A stretch of DNA of 34,620 nt from Cyanobacteriota bacterium erpe_2018_sw_21hr_WHONDRS-SW48-000092_B_bin.40. Lineage in GTDB: Bacteria > Cyanobacteriota > Vampirovibrionia > Obscuribacterales > Obscuribacteraceae. The notes beneath the pieces were generated by a model, which saw only the letters and a list, made by a program, of their open reading frames with translations, searched no databases and had not been told where the DNA came from. The stretch is from assembly GCA_030917395.1 (NCBI GenBank), contig JAUPUU010000165.1, positions 1 through 34,620 of the forward strand. The letters run 5' to 3'. A program made the position numbers and the translations under genes. Below, piece after piece: positions 15,487 through 23,953 of the stretch; position 1 is the stretch's first letter, and each line of letters opens with the position of its first letter.

Positions 15487-16799
15487 AAACACTCGAATTG
15501 CCAAGTGATGAGTCGAAGAAAAGTGGCCGTTCGCGTGCCTCTAAGCTTTTGATTCACCTTTGTCAGTTTCTGCTTCTGGCCGTTGGTGTTTGGTGGGCTT
15601 ACGTGCCTGCTGGCAGCGATCTAAGCCAAATGCAAATTCCTGGTTTTTTGATTGCTCTTGCTATTAGCTGGTGGCTTGTACCTGAAATTAGAGCTAGAGC
15701 TATGCGTTTAGGCCTAGTCGATAAGCCGGGTGAAGACAGGCGGATTCATAAAGTGGCAGTGCCCCGCTTAGGTGGTGTTGCTATCTATATCAGTGTGTTG
15801 GCAACCATTGTTTCGCTGGTTGCCATCGCCGGTCGACTACCGCAAAATGCCCGGGGCCAAGAAGGAATTTTGGCCATTGCGGTTGGTGGCACCCTGGTTT
15901 TTGTTTTAGGCTTGATGGACGATCTTGAGTCGATTAGAGCGAAGTATAAGCTCTTCACTCAGATACTGGCTGGCTGTGCCGCCTATGCTCTAGGTGTGCG
16001 CATCAAAGCAATTCCTATACCGCAAGATTGGAATTTTGATTTTGCCTTTATACATATACAAGGTGGAGTGCCAATTGATCTCGGTATGTTCAGCTTGCCG
16101 ATCACAGTTTTATGGCTAGTAGGAGTGGCCAATGCTGTCAATTTGATTGACGGTATGGATGGTCTGGCCGCTGGTGTTTCCGCAATTTCGGCCTTGACTA
16201 TTTGGGCTGTAGCCTTGGGTGTGGCCAAGCCATTTGCTGCCCTGATGGCTGCTGTTATCGCTGGTGCATTGTTAGGATTCTTGCGTTGGAATTTCAATCC
16301 AGCTCGCATTTTCTTAGGCGATTCTGGTGCCTATTTAACTGGTTTTATTCTCGCTGCTGTTTCTATCACTGGTGTAATAAAAGGTGCCGCCTCTACGGTT
16401 ATGGTGCCAACCTCTTTGCTAGTGCTCTTTATCTTGGCCTTCCCGCTGCTTGATACATCCTGGGCCATTGTCCGTCGTCTAGCTAAAAGGGTATCTATCT
16501 TCTCGCCTGACCGCCTGCACATTCATCACCGCCTGCTCGATACTGGGCTCGACCAGAAGAAGGTTGCTTACATAATCTATGCCGCCTCGACCGTCTCTGG
16601 TTTTATCGCTGCTTGTTTTGTTCACCAACAAGAATATTTTTTGAAGTTGTTTGGCTCGGTCCTGCTGCTAGCTTTGTTCTTTGCCGAGGTGCTTAATCGC
16701 CATCGGCAACGCGGTAAATCAACAGCAAAAGTGGATGGCGCTACCGATGCTGCTCCCTCTTCTCCTGCTAGCGCCTCTGCTGGCGGAGAGGATAACTGA
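15483..16799 (+). CDS. WecA/TagO-like undecaprenyl-phosphate sugar-1-phosphate transferase
   Basis: 438 aa integral membrane glycosyltransferase of family 4 (MraY/WecA superfamily), which joins a UDP-sugar phosphate, usually GlcNAc-1-P, to undecaprenyl phosphate to start a cell-surface polymer. Motifs: the [13 protein letters not shown] loop (86-98), LGLMDDLE at 142-149 with the catalytic Asp pair 146/147, [12 protein letters not shown] at 220-231, FLGDSGA at 277-283 and HIHHRL at 346-351. The HIHHRL loop marks the WecA/TagO branch rather than MraY. About ten or eleven hydrophobic helices are spread across the protein. It overlaps the glyA stop by 4 bases. The exact sugar is not determined; an envelope glycan role fits the DprE1-like gene 9 bases downstream. 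Confidence 0.9.
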   Translation: MKTLELPSDESKKSGRSRASKLLIHLCQFLLLAVGVWWAYVPAGSDLSQMQIPGFLIALAISWWLVPEIRARAMRLGLVDKPGEDRRIHKVAVPRLGGVAIYISVLATIVSLVAIAGRLPQNARGQEGILAIAVGGTLVFVLGLMDDLESIRAKYKLFTQILAGCAAYALGVRIKAIPIPQDWNFDFAFIHIQGGVPIDLGMFSLPITVLWLVGVANAVNLIDGMDGLAAGVSAISALTIWAVALGVAKPFAALMAAVIAGALLGFLRWNFNPARIFLGDSGAYLTGFILAAVSITGVIKGAASTVMVPTSLLVLFILAFPLLDTSWAIVRRLAKRVSIFSPDRLHIHHRLLDTGLDQKKVAYIIYAASTVSGFIAACFVHQQEYFLKLFGSVLLLALFFAEVLNRHRQRGKSTAKVDGATDAAPSSPASASAGGEDN

Positions 16800-16808
16800 T
16801 TAATTACC

Positions 16809-18236
16809 ATGATCTCAACTTTTGAGTTTTATCCTCAAGTCGATTTCCTTAGTTTCGATGGTGGAGTACTGGCTAGAGGCTCGCTCGCCAAACCTTCTCA
16901 GAGCGCCTTGAGAGAGCTTTCTGATGTTGAAGAGAAAGTGCTTAGCGGTCGTAAGTCACGCATCACCCGCGGTGCGGGTCTATCTTTCTCTGCTAGCCAC
17001 TTTGGTGATGGCATTGTCACCGTAGACAATTCAAGATTTTCCGAAATTATTGAGTACGACCAAGAAACGGGCTTATTAGAAGTGCAGGCTGGTGCCACAT
17101 TAGCTCACATTTACAATTATCTTAAAGAGATAGGTCGCTACTTAGTTGTTCAGCCTGATTACCCTGCCATTACACTTGGCGGTTGCATTGCTGTGGATGT
17201 CCACGGTCAAAATCAGCCACGAGATGGTAATTTTAGACAGCAAGTTCATTCTCTCAAGCTCTTTCATCCCTCCCGTGGCATAGTTTCGGCTAGTCGTGTA
17301 ATTAACAACGATATATTTGAACTTACTTGCGGTGGCTATGGTCTGACTGGTCATATTGTCAGTGCTAAGTTGAGCACTCGTGCTCTGCCTTCACCTTTGA
17401 TGGCTTTGTACCGAGTGCCCATTGATGACATATTGTCGGTACCAGAGCTGCTGGTTAAGGCTACAGAAGAGTGCGAGCTCGCAGCTTCTTGGCACGATTT
17501 CAGTGCACGTGGTGCGGCTTTCGGTCGTGGTTTCTTGCAGATTGGAAAGTTCATTAGCCCCGATTACAACTTGAACCTGGCTAAACGCAATGCCAGTCTG
17601 CCAACCTATTGGTCGCTTGAAAGTAAGTCTGGCAAGGGCAAAGGTAGCAAAGGTAGTATAGGTAGTAAAGGTAGTATAGGTGCAGATCTGGCACTGTATA
17701 GCTTGCCTTTCAATCGCCTGGTCAATGTGCTGTATGGCGGCTCCAACCGCTTTTCTACTGAGCCAGCATTGCGCACCATGCAAGAGTGCTTTTTTCCTTC
17801 GCCTAAGAAGCGGTCGCTTTACTATAAGGCCTTTGGTCGGGCAGGCTTTCACGAAAGTGTTCTGATTGTGCCTATTGAGTTGTTTGCGACCTTTATAAAG
17901 TCGCTTGAGAGCTGGCTAGATAAGAACGAACTGGCCATAACTATGGCTGAGGCAAAGGCATTTGCAGGTAGTCAGAGTCTTATGCGCTTTGAGGGTGTGG
18001 GTATTTGTTTTACCTTGAACTTCCCTCGCTGTGCCGCTGGGGCAAGTTTTATTCAATACCTAGATCGTTTGACCATTGAATTGGGTTTAATTCCGTACAT
18101 TGTCAAAGATTCGCGTCTGCCACTAGCAGTGGTTAAGCATGCTTACAAGCAATATGATCAGTTTAAGGCTCAATTGCGAGGGTATGATCGCGAACGACTT
18201 TATCGCTCGGAACTTTCTAATCGGCTTGAGCTCTAG
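16809..18236 (+). CDS. DprE1-like FAD-binding oxidoreductase
   Basis: 475 aa flavoprotein of the vanillyl-alcohol oxidase/PCMH type. The FAD pyrophosphate loop is RGAGLSFS at 54-61, followed by an EVQAGATLAHIYNYL segment (91-105) and LGGCIAVDVHGQN at 123-135. The VDVHGxN motif is what decaprenylphosphoryl-ribose oxidase DprE1 carries, so a lipid-linked sugar oxidase is the best guess, and the WecA-like gene upstream supports this. The 2-epimerase partner DprE2 is not adjacent. Residues about 273-292 are a low-complexity insertion built from a 9-base repeat (GSK/GSI). Start at the ATG 16809, 9 bases after the previous stop, with no clear ribosome binding site. Other FAD sugar oxidases remain possible. 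Confidence 0.78.
   Translation: MISTFEFYPQVDFLSFDGGVLARGSLAKPSQSALRELSDVEEKVLSGRKSRITRGAGLSFSASHFGDGIVTVDNSRFSEIIEYDQETGLLEVQAGATLAHIYNYLKEIGRYLVVQPDYPAITLGGCIAVDVHGQNQPRDGNFRQQVHSLKLFHPSRGIVSASRVINNDIFELTCGGYGLTGHIVSAKLSTRALPSPLMALYRVPIDDILSVPELLVKATEECELAASWHDFSARGAAFGRGFLQIGKFISPDYNLNLAKRNASLPTYWSLESKSGKGKGSKGSIGSKGSIGADLALYSLPFNRLVNVLYGGSNRFSTEPALRTMQECFFPSPKKRSLYYKAFGRAGFHESVLIVPIELFATFIKSLESWLDKNELAITMAEAKAFAGSQSLMRFEGVGICFTLNFPRCAAGASFIQYLDRLTIELGLIPYIVKDSRLPLAVVKHAYKQYDQFKAQLRGYDRERLYRSELSNRLEL
17643..17678 (+). repeat. 9-base tandem repeat, four copies
   Basis: Four units of GGTAGYAWA (17643, 17652, 17661, 17670) encode alternating GSK and GSI in the DprE1-like gene. The order A-B-A-B suggests an 18-base unit was duplicated. 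It falls in a probable surface loop and stays in frame. Confidence 0.9.
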
Positions 18237-18245
18237 GTAATTGTC

Positions 18246-18698
18246 ATGGCTAAGTCAGTTTCACTTCTGCTTTTCTTCCTTGATGAAAATCGCTATGCCA
18301 TTCCGCTTACCAGTGTGGAGCGTGTCTATCCGGCCGTCGAGATTACTCCCTGTGAAGCTGAACATAAATCTGAGTTTCTCGGCTTTGTTAATGTCCATGG
18401 AGAGCTAATCCCCGTAGTTAATGCCCGGGCTCGCTTTGGCTTGCCTGATAAAGCCGTGACAGTGTCGGACATGATGGTGGTGGCACTTGACGGCGAGCAT
18501 AAGCTGGCCATGATTGTTGACCGTGTCGCTGACGTTCTGGAATATAGTGCTGAGCAAATGATTATTGCCGAATCATTGCTCTATGCCAAAACCCAGGTTA
18601 ATGTTATTAACCTCGCCGACGGTATGATTGTTGTTAAAGAGATGCGCGACTATTTGACTGAAACTGGTCGCCAGTGGCTTGAACAGCGAAAATCGTAG
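18246..18698 (+). CDS. cheW: CheW-like coupling protein
   Basis: 150 aa, a single CheW domain that links receptors to CheA. The pattern of a beta-barrel adaptor is seen: LLLFFLDENRYAIPLTSVERVYP (8-30), the conserved GFVNVHGELIPVVNARARFGL segment (46-66, usually GxxNxRGxxxPVxDLR), and KLAMIVDRVADVLEY. It is coded on the plus strand 9 bases after the DprE1-like gene, yet lies end-to-end with the minus-strand receptor gene, with a single base between the two stops. It would thus be transcribed with metabolic and envelope genes while the rest of its signalling arm runs the other way. A second CheW-like protein is at 27046. Confidence 0.9.
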   Translation: MAKSVSLLLFFLDENRYAIPLTSVERVYPAVEITPCEAEHKSEFLGFVNVHGELIPVVNARARFGLPDKAVTVSDMMVVALDGEHKLAMIVDRVADVLEYSAEQMIIAESLLYAKTQVNVINLADGMIVVKEMRDYLTETGRQWLEQRKS

Positions 18699-18699
18699 C

Positions 18700-19971
18700 C
18701 TATTTCTTGTATTTGGCCACAAGGCTCTCTAAGACATCTTGGATTGCCGTTAAGCTGTAGGCTGCCTGTTCTATTTGCTTACTTGAGGCTACGTGCTGTT
18801 TTGTGGCGTCTTGAATGCCCTGCATTGCCGTGACAACTTGATCAATACCGGTAAGTTGCTCTTGTGAGGCCGCCGCAATCTGAACAGCCGCACTGGCCGC
18901 TTCGCTGACACTATTAGCAAGCGATTCAATTGACCTGCCGGCTTCAGTTGATTGCTTCACTGCTGATTCGACCGTGCGAGTGCCTTGCTCTATTGAAACA
19001 GCTGCGTGTTGAGCTGCTTGCTGGATATCATTGAGAATCTTTCTTACTTCAGCTGTTGCTTGCTTCGATTGGTTAGACAGAGCCTTTACCTCTTGAGCCA
19101 CAACGGCAAAGCCTTTGCCCAGTTCTCCTGCGCGAGCCGCTTCAATCGAAGCGTTGACAGCAAGTAAGTTTGACTGCTGCGAAAGTTCGTCTACTGATGC
19201 AGTAATTTCGGCAATAGCTTGACCTTTTTCGGTCAAGCCAGCCATATTTTGGGCAATAGACTTCATCTGTTCTCTAATTTCATTCATCTGCTCAACGGTG
19301 TCATCGGCAGCGGCTTTACCAGCCATCGAGATTTGTGCGGCCTGTTGAGCTAAGTCAGCCACGTAGCGGCCTTTTTGAGTTGCCACCAGTGTTGTCTGTC
19401 TAACTTCTTCGGCAGACACTGTTGTCTGGGTCACGGTTGCTGCTGTATTGGTAGAGCTGACTGAAGACTCACTGGTAGAGACTACGATCTGCTTAACTGA
19501 GCTTGCCAAAACATGAACAGCTTCAGCAATGTGCTGGGTATCTGAACGCAGGCTCGATACCATTTTTTCAAAGGTATCTGACAAGGCACCAAGTTCGTCG
19601 TTTTGCGAAGTCTTTGGTATTTCGTATTTCAAATCACCTTGACCAATTTTTTGGGCCGCTGCTGTCAGTGCTTTTAGCGGCTGGACAACACTGCTAACCA
19701 TAAATCGTTTGATTTTGAGAGTGGTGGCAGTAGCAATAACAATCGAAATTGCATAGGCAAGGCCGAGATACAAATTTGATTGCTTAAGGGCCTGAGCCGT
19801 CTCAAAAAACTCTTTGTGATCACCGCTACTAGGGCCTGAGTTGATCAGCATGGTAATAGCTTGCTCGGAGGACCACCACTGCCAGCCTACAAATAAAGTA
19901 ATGGCGCTAAAGCAAAGTGACGATACTAAAAGCTGGCTTGATAATTGAGATTCGAGGCTATCGTTTGACAT
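18700..19971 (-). CDS. Methyl-accepting chemotaxis protein
   Basis: 423 aa. Transmembrane helices at about 14-32 and 67-87 enclose only about 34 residues outside the cell, too few for a standard ligand-binding domain. A HAMP domain follows (about 88-141), then the coiled-coil signalling domain. The hairpin tip, about 262-300, contains [19 protein letters not shown], matching the CheA/CheW-contact signature of this family. There is no C-terminal pentapeptide tether for CheR/CheB (it ends YKK). Input may come from the membrane, from HAMP, or from another protein. It is the last gene of the minus chemosensory operon, 61 bases after the CheY-like gene. Confidence 0.93.
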   Translation of the reverse strand: MSNDSLESQLSSQLLVSSLCFSAITLFVGWQWWSSEQAITMLINSGPSSGDHKEFFETAQALKQSNLYLGLAYAISIVIATATTLKIKRFMVSSVVQPLKALTAAAQKIGQGDLKYEIPKTSQNDELGALSDTFEKMVSSLRSDTQHIAEAVHVLASSVKQIVVSTSESSVSSTNTAATVTQTTVSAEEVRQTTLVATQKGRYVADLAQQAAQISMAGKAAADDTVEQMNEIREQMKSIAQNMAGLTEKGQAIAEITASVDELSQQSNLLAVNASIEAARAGELGKGFAVVAQEVKALSNQSKQATAEVRKILNDIQQAAQHAAVSIEQGTRTVESAVKQSTEAGRSIESLANSVSEAASAAVQIAAASQEQLTGIDQVVTAMQGIQDATKQHVASSKQIEQAAYSLTAIQDVLESLVAKYKK

Positions 19972-20032
19972 TGATTTCTCTTGTCGTAGGTAAATTTACA
20001 ACCCTGTTTTCCCTGGCAATTTTAATACAAAT

Positions 20033-20554
20033 CTATTGGGATTGCAGGTCTAATATCTGCTGGTAGGCACTGAGAAAAAGATGATTGCTCTTTTCTAGAG
20101 TTGAATTTGTCTCATGGCAGAGATCACCAATCTTCAGTGAGGTTGAACAATCTTGTTCTAGGGCCAATTTAACTTGATCAACAAATTTCTTTGCCATTGT
20201 AGATTTGAAGACAATACCATCGGCGCCACAGTTGAGAATCTCCGCTGCATCTTTCAGGTGTGCCGGCGTGAGCAAAAGAATTGCTTTGATTGCTTTGGTT
20301 GAATCTCTCTCTTTGACTAGCTTTACTAGATCATAACCACTGATACCGGGCATATTAATATCGGTCAAAATCGCATCCGGGAGCACGCTCTCTAGCGCCT
20401 CCATAGCCTTTTCTCCTGAGCGAGCTAGGGAAACTTTGTAACCAGCTTGGCCGAGAGCATGGCTCATGTACATAGATTGAGTCAGTGTATCCTCCACCAA
20501 AAGCAGCGTTTGTTGCTCTTGCCCTTTAGTTTCCTCGATCTTGCTGGTTTCCAT
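20033..20554 (-). CDS. CheY/PilG-like single-domain response regulator
   Basis: 173 aa. A receiver domain occupies about residues 16-130, with acidic Glu21-Asp22, phosphoacceptor Asp65 (in LTDINMPG), Thr96 and Lys117. The residue after Lys117 is Ser instead of the usual Pro. A C-terminal tail of about 45 residues follows, predicted helical, with no DNA-binding domain, so output is by protein contact as in CheY or PilG. Gene order cheA-cheB-cheY-mcp and a 13-base gap after cheB make it the natural output of this array. A flagellar motor target is unlikely from context, since no flagellar genes are in the window; type IV pili or an enzymatic output are alternatives. Confidence 0.88.
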   Translation of the reverse strand: METSKIEETKGQEQQTLLLVEDTLTQSMYMSHALGQAGYKVSLARSGEKAMEALESVLPDAILTDINMPGISGYDLVKLVKERDSTKAIKAILLLTPAHLKDAAEILNCGADGIVFKSTMAKKFVDQVKLALEQDCSTSLKIGDLCHETNSTLEKSNHLFLSAYQQILDLQSQ

Positions 20555-20567
20555 TGTTTCAACTACC

Positions 20568-21623
20568 TCATTTCCTGCTGAGCAGTAGACTTGCTATGCT
20601 CTCTAAATTTAAGATATGGCAGTGTGCTCCTAGTGCAATAGCGGCTCCTGGCATTCCGTGTATGACCGAACTTTCCTTGTCTTGGGCAATGGTGGTGGCG
20701 CCTCTTCTTTTTAGTTCTAAAAGTTCAGCCGCACCATCTTTTCCCATACCTGTTAACAAGATTGCCAGGCAATCGCTGTAGTTTTGAGCAAGGGCCTGAA
20801 ACAAGAAAGCGACTGCTGGTCTGTGCCCACCTAAGGGCTCAGCGCTAGAAAGTGCTATTTTGCTCTCTTTGTCGAGACCCATATGCTTTCCTTCCGGGCA
20901 GAGATAAACGGTTCCAGGCTTTAGTTGCTCACCATCATGGGCCACTTTTACATGCAGAGCTAGAATATTATCTAGCCACTCGACCATACCGCCAAGAAAG
21001 CCGGGCGCTATATGTTGAACCATCAATATTGAGGCCGGATAGTCGCTGGGCAGGTTCTTCAGAATTGTCTCAATCGCTTGCGGACCTCCGGTGGAAGCCC
21101 CGATAGCAATTACGTTATAGGGCTTGATCTCGGGTATGGGGTTGTCAGCGATTTCGCTAGCTTGATCTTTCTGCTGTTCATTCAGTTTCACTTTCTTTGG
21201 CCAGCGCTTTATCACTTTGACAGCAGCCATATCTTTAACTGTCTGAACTAGGCGCCAGGCTGTAGCTTCAAAATCACCGCTACCAATGGCAATTGGTTTG
21301 GCAATGGCTGTCAGTGCGCCCGCTTCAATTAGCTGGAAAGCCCTTTCGATGTCTTCGACCAAGCAACTAGCACTGACCACGACTATTGGAACTGGCTTGG
21401 TTTCCATGATTTTGCGTGTGACTTCCAGGCCGTCCATCCCGGGCATGTGAATGTCCATAGTAATAAGATCCGGCGAGATATGCTGCAATTGTTGCAGTGC
21501 TTCTTCTCCGCTAGACGCTACAGCTACCACCTCGATCTCACTGTCAGCGCTCAATATCTTGACGAGAATCTTTTGTGCAGTTAGTGAGTCTTCTACGACT
21601 AATACTTTGATTCTTTTGGTCAT
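20568..21623 (-). CDS. cheB: Chemotaxis protein-glutamate methylesterase CheB
   Basis: 351 aa. A receiver domain (about 5-120) with phosphorylation site Asp57 (LITMDIHMPGMDG) and Lys109-Pro is joined by a linker to the methylesterase domain (about 168-350). The catalytic triad is visible as Ser177 (GASTGGP), His204 (VQHIAPGF) and Asp296 (GMGKDGA). It removes methyl groups from receptor glutamates when phosphorylated, opposing the CheR encoded at 25619. The start codon overlaps the CheA stop by 4 bases. All key residues are present. Confidence 0.96.
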   Translation of the reverse strand: MTKRIKVLVVEDSLTAQKILVKILSADSEIEVVAVASSGEEALQQLQHISPDLITMDIHMPGMDGLEVTRKIMETKPVPIVVVSASCLVEDIERAFQLIEAGALTAIAKPIAIGSGDFEATAWRLVQTVKDMAAVKVIKRWPKKVKLNEQQKDQASEIADNPIPEIKPYNVIAIGASTGGPQAIETILKNLPSDYPASILMVQHIAPGFLGGMVEWLDNILALHVKVAHDGEQLKPGTVYLCPEGKHMGLDKESKIALSSAEPLGGHRPAVAFLFQALAQNYSDCLAILLTGMGKDGAAELLELKRRGATTIAQDKESSVIHGMPGAAIALGAHCHILNLESIASLLLSRK

Positions 21624-23953
21624 ATGAGCTCTCGAATTACTGAAAGGAGATTGGCTTGATTGAGGTCTCCTTTGACGAAATAGGCATTGGCACCAGCCTT
21701 AATGCCTTCCTTTCGTTTCATTTCTTCGCTCAGTGAAGTAACTAGCACTATTGGCAGTTGCTGAATGCTTCTGCTGCTTCTAATCGCTTTAACCAGGGCA
21801 ATGCCGTCTAGAACAGGCATTTCTATATCTGAAATAACTAAATCAAAGGCCTGTGATTTAGTTAGTGTATCTAGCGCTTCTTTGCCGTTGACGTTTAAGG
21901 TCACTTCGTAGCCGGCTGCTTCAAGAATGTTGCGCATGAATATGCGCGAGGTTAAAGAATCTTCGACTACCAATATTGATGGTGCCTTTTTCTTGGTCTT
22001 CTTGTCGCTTACTTTCGTATTGTCTTGCTCTGGCTCGCTGTCCTGACGGTCAAGCATCGCTGCCAAGCCAAACATGGGTTTTTGATCTTGCATAAAACGA
22101 GTTTTGACAATAGTGTCTACCAAGTCAGCCAGGTTTAGAACCAGGGCGACTTTGCTGTCAGAGAGTATGGTGGCACCGGCAAAATTATTGATTTGACCAA
22201 GGGGGAAACCAAGTTTTTTTACTAGAAATTCTTGCTCGGTCAGAATTTGATCGACGATAACACCGGCCTTCTTATCGCGGTGGTTGATTACCAGCATTTC
22301 TAAGTACTTGAAACTAGTTGAGGTTGGTACTTTGTGGCTGGGCAAATTGAGAGCTTTGGCCAACGAGGCAACAGGTAAAACCTGGCCATCAACCATAAAA
22401 GTTTCGCGCTCATCGACGATTTCTAGGGCTAGCGGGTGAACGCGCATAGCTCTGCTCATCCCCGAGATTGGCACCACGAATCTTTGACCGGCAGCTTCTA
22501 CCAGAATACCCATGAAGGTAGCAAGTGTTGTTGGCACAATAATGCGGAAGGTACTGCCGCTACCCGCTTTACTAGTCAGCTCGATGCGGCCATTTAACTC
22601 TTCAATTTTTTCTTTGACAATGGCTAGGCCTAGACCGCGACCAGATAGTTCGCTTACTGTCTCCCTTGTGGAGAAATCAGATCTGAAAATTAGAGCATAG
22701 ACTTCATCTAGACTAAGACTTGCTGCTTCTTCTGCTCCAAGCAGCATCTTTTTTACTGCAGTTGCTCTGACTGCCTGGTCGTCGATGCCTCGACCATTAT
22801 CTTCAATGGTTATCTCGATGGTTTCGCCGTTGAGCTGCCGAGCACTCACTACTAGTTGGGCTCGTGCTTTGCTGGCGCTGTTGCGTTCGCTAGTTGACTC
22901 GAAACCGTGATCCATGGCATTGCGAAGAATATGCACTAGAGGATCTTTTAGCCGTTCTAGCACACGTCTGTCTACTTCCAGCTGGCCTCCGTTGATGGTC
23001 AGCTCCACCTCTTTGTCTAACTCTCTACTCAGTTCGCGAATCAGTCGGGGAAAGCCTTCAAAGCAAGTCGATACCGGCAGCATTACCAGGGTCTTTGCTG
23101 TTTCAAGATAGCGATTGATAAGCAGTGAGACAGCGCTTTGATCTCGAGAGGCAACTTTGGTCATATTGCTTACTTTGCTCTGCAATTGCCTCAATTGCTC
23201 ATTGATTTTCTCTGTTTCAGCTTGCAGCTCAAAGCTTGCTTTCAAATCGCTACTAATATCATTGACCAATGACTTAAGCTGAAACAGTTCCTGAAAATGT
23301 TCTGCTGCCTTGGTCTTGATAGTCAGAAGCTCTTCTGATTCAGAGAGTAAGCGATCTAGCTTTTCTATTGGCACTCTCACGGAGGTGAGATTGTCGATGT
23401 AAATCAATGAAGGTGCTTTGACGCTGCCCTTCAGTTGCGGCTGAGGAGCAGCCGATGATTTTTCTCCTTGCTCAGTTGCCTCTGAGTCAGTCAATGCTTG
23501 TGTTTGTATCTCTGATTGCGCTTCTGTCTGTGATTGAGTTGCGAAACCAAGCAATCTTCCAATTTCAGCTTTGATTCTGTTTTTGCCATGTTCATCAAAT
23601 TCTTCGAGCCCCAGCAACTCATCTAAAAGTTCGATGCTAAAGCTTAAGGCGTGAATAAGTACTCTATCAAGGCTCTTCTCTTCGGCTTTGGTATTGGCCA
23701 AGGTCGTCTCTAGCCACTGGCATATGGTAACCGCCTGCAGCTCACTAACAGCCCTTGCGGAGCCTTTAAGGCTATGCAAGCGAGCAAGAGCCTGATCTAT
23801 CTGGGGCAGTTGTTCACCAAATGCAGTATCAGAATGATTTTGTTGATTTGAATCTAATTGGCCAAATAATTTGCGCACGTCCGCCAGTATCTCACTGGCC
23901 TCTTCCTTAAAAGCTTCGCTCAATCGTTTAGCAAAGTCGTCAGAGTCGGTCAA
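21620..23953 (-). CDS. cheA: Hybrid chemosensory histidine kinase CheA with receiver domain
   Basis: 777 aa. Domains in order: HPt (about 8-130) with phosphoacceptor His60 in LHSLKGSAR; a low-complexity linker (138-180) in place of a CheY-binding P2 domain; dimerisation P3 helices (about 192-280); the ATPase domain with N-box ILRNAMDHG (342-350), G1 box DNGRGID (385-391) and G2 GRGLGL (438-443); a CheW-like regulatory domain (about 476-620); and a C-terminal receiver (about 657-777) with Asp709 and Lys761. CheA-REC fusions are typical of non-flagellar systems such as Wsp, Frz and Pil. The receiver Lys is followed by Gly. The ATG overlaps the upstream gene's stop by 4 bases and its own stop overlaps cheB by 4. 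Confidence 0.95.
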   Translation of the reverse strand: MTDSDDFAKRLSEAFKEEASEILADVRKLFGQLDSNQQNHSDTAFGEQLPQIDQALARLHSLKGSARAVSELQAVTICQWLETTLANTKAEEKSLDRVLIHALSFSIELLDELLGLEEFDEHGKNRIKAEIGRLLGFATQSQTEAQSEIQTQALTDSEATEQGEKSSAAPQPQLKGSVKAPSLIYIDNLTSVRVPIEKLDRLLSESEELLTIKTKAAEHFQELFQLKSLVNDISSDLKASFELQAETEKINEQLRQLQSKVSNMTKVASRDQSAVSLLINRYLETAKTLVMLPVSTCFEGFPRLIRELSRELDKEVELTINGGQLEVDRRVLERLKDPLVHILRNAMDHGFESTSERNSASKARAQLVVSARQLNGETIEITIEDNGRGIDDQAVRATAVKKMLLGAEEAASLSLDEVYALIFRSDFSTRETVSELSGRGLGLAIVKEKIEELNGRIELTSKAGSGSTFRIIVPTTLATFMGILVEAAGQRFVVPISGMSRAMRVHPLALEIVDERETFMVDGQVLPVASLAKALNLPSHKVPTSTSFKYLEMLVINHRDKKAGVIVDQILTEQEFLVKKLGFPLGQINNFAGATILSDSKVALVLNLADLVDTIVKTRFMQDQKPMFGLAAMLDRQDSEPEQDNTKVSDKKTKKKAPSILVVEDSLTSRIFMRNILEAAGYEVTLNVNGKEALDTLTKSQAFDLVISDIEMPVLDGIALVKAIRSSRSIQQLPIVLVTSLSEEMKRKEGIKAGANAYFVKGDLNQANLLSVIRELI

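Noticed and set aside
17391-17852. 153-codon minus-strand frame with Thr/Tyr/Phe repeats
   Set aside because: It is the reverse of the 9-base repeat and surrounding DprE1-like coding sequence.
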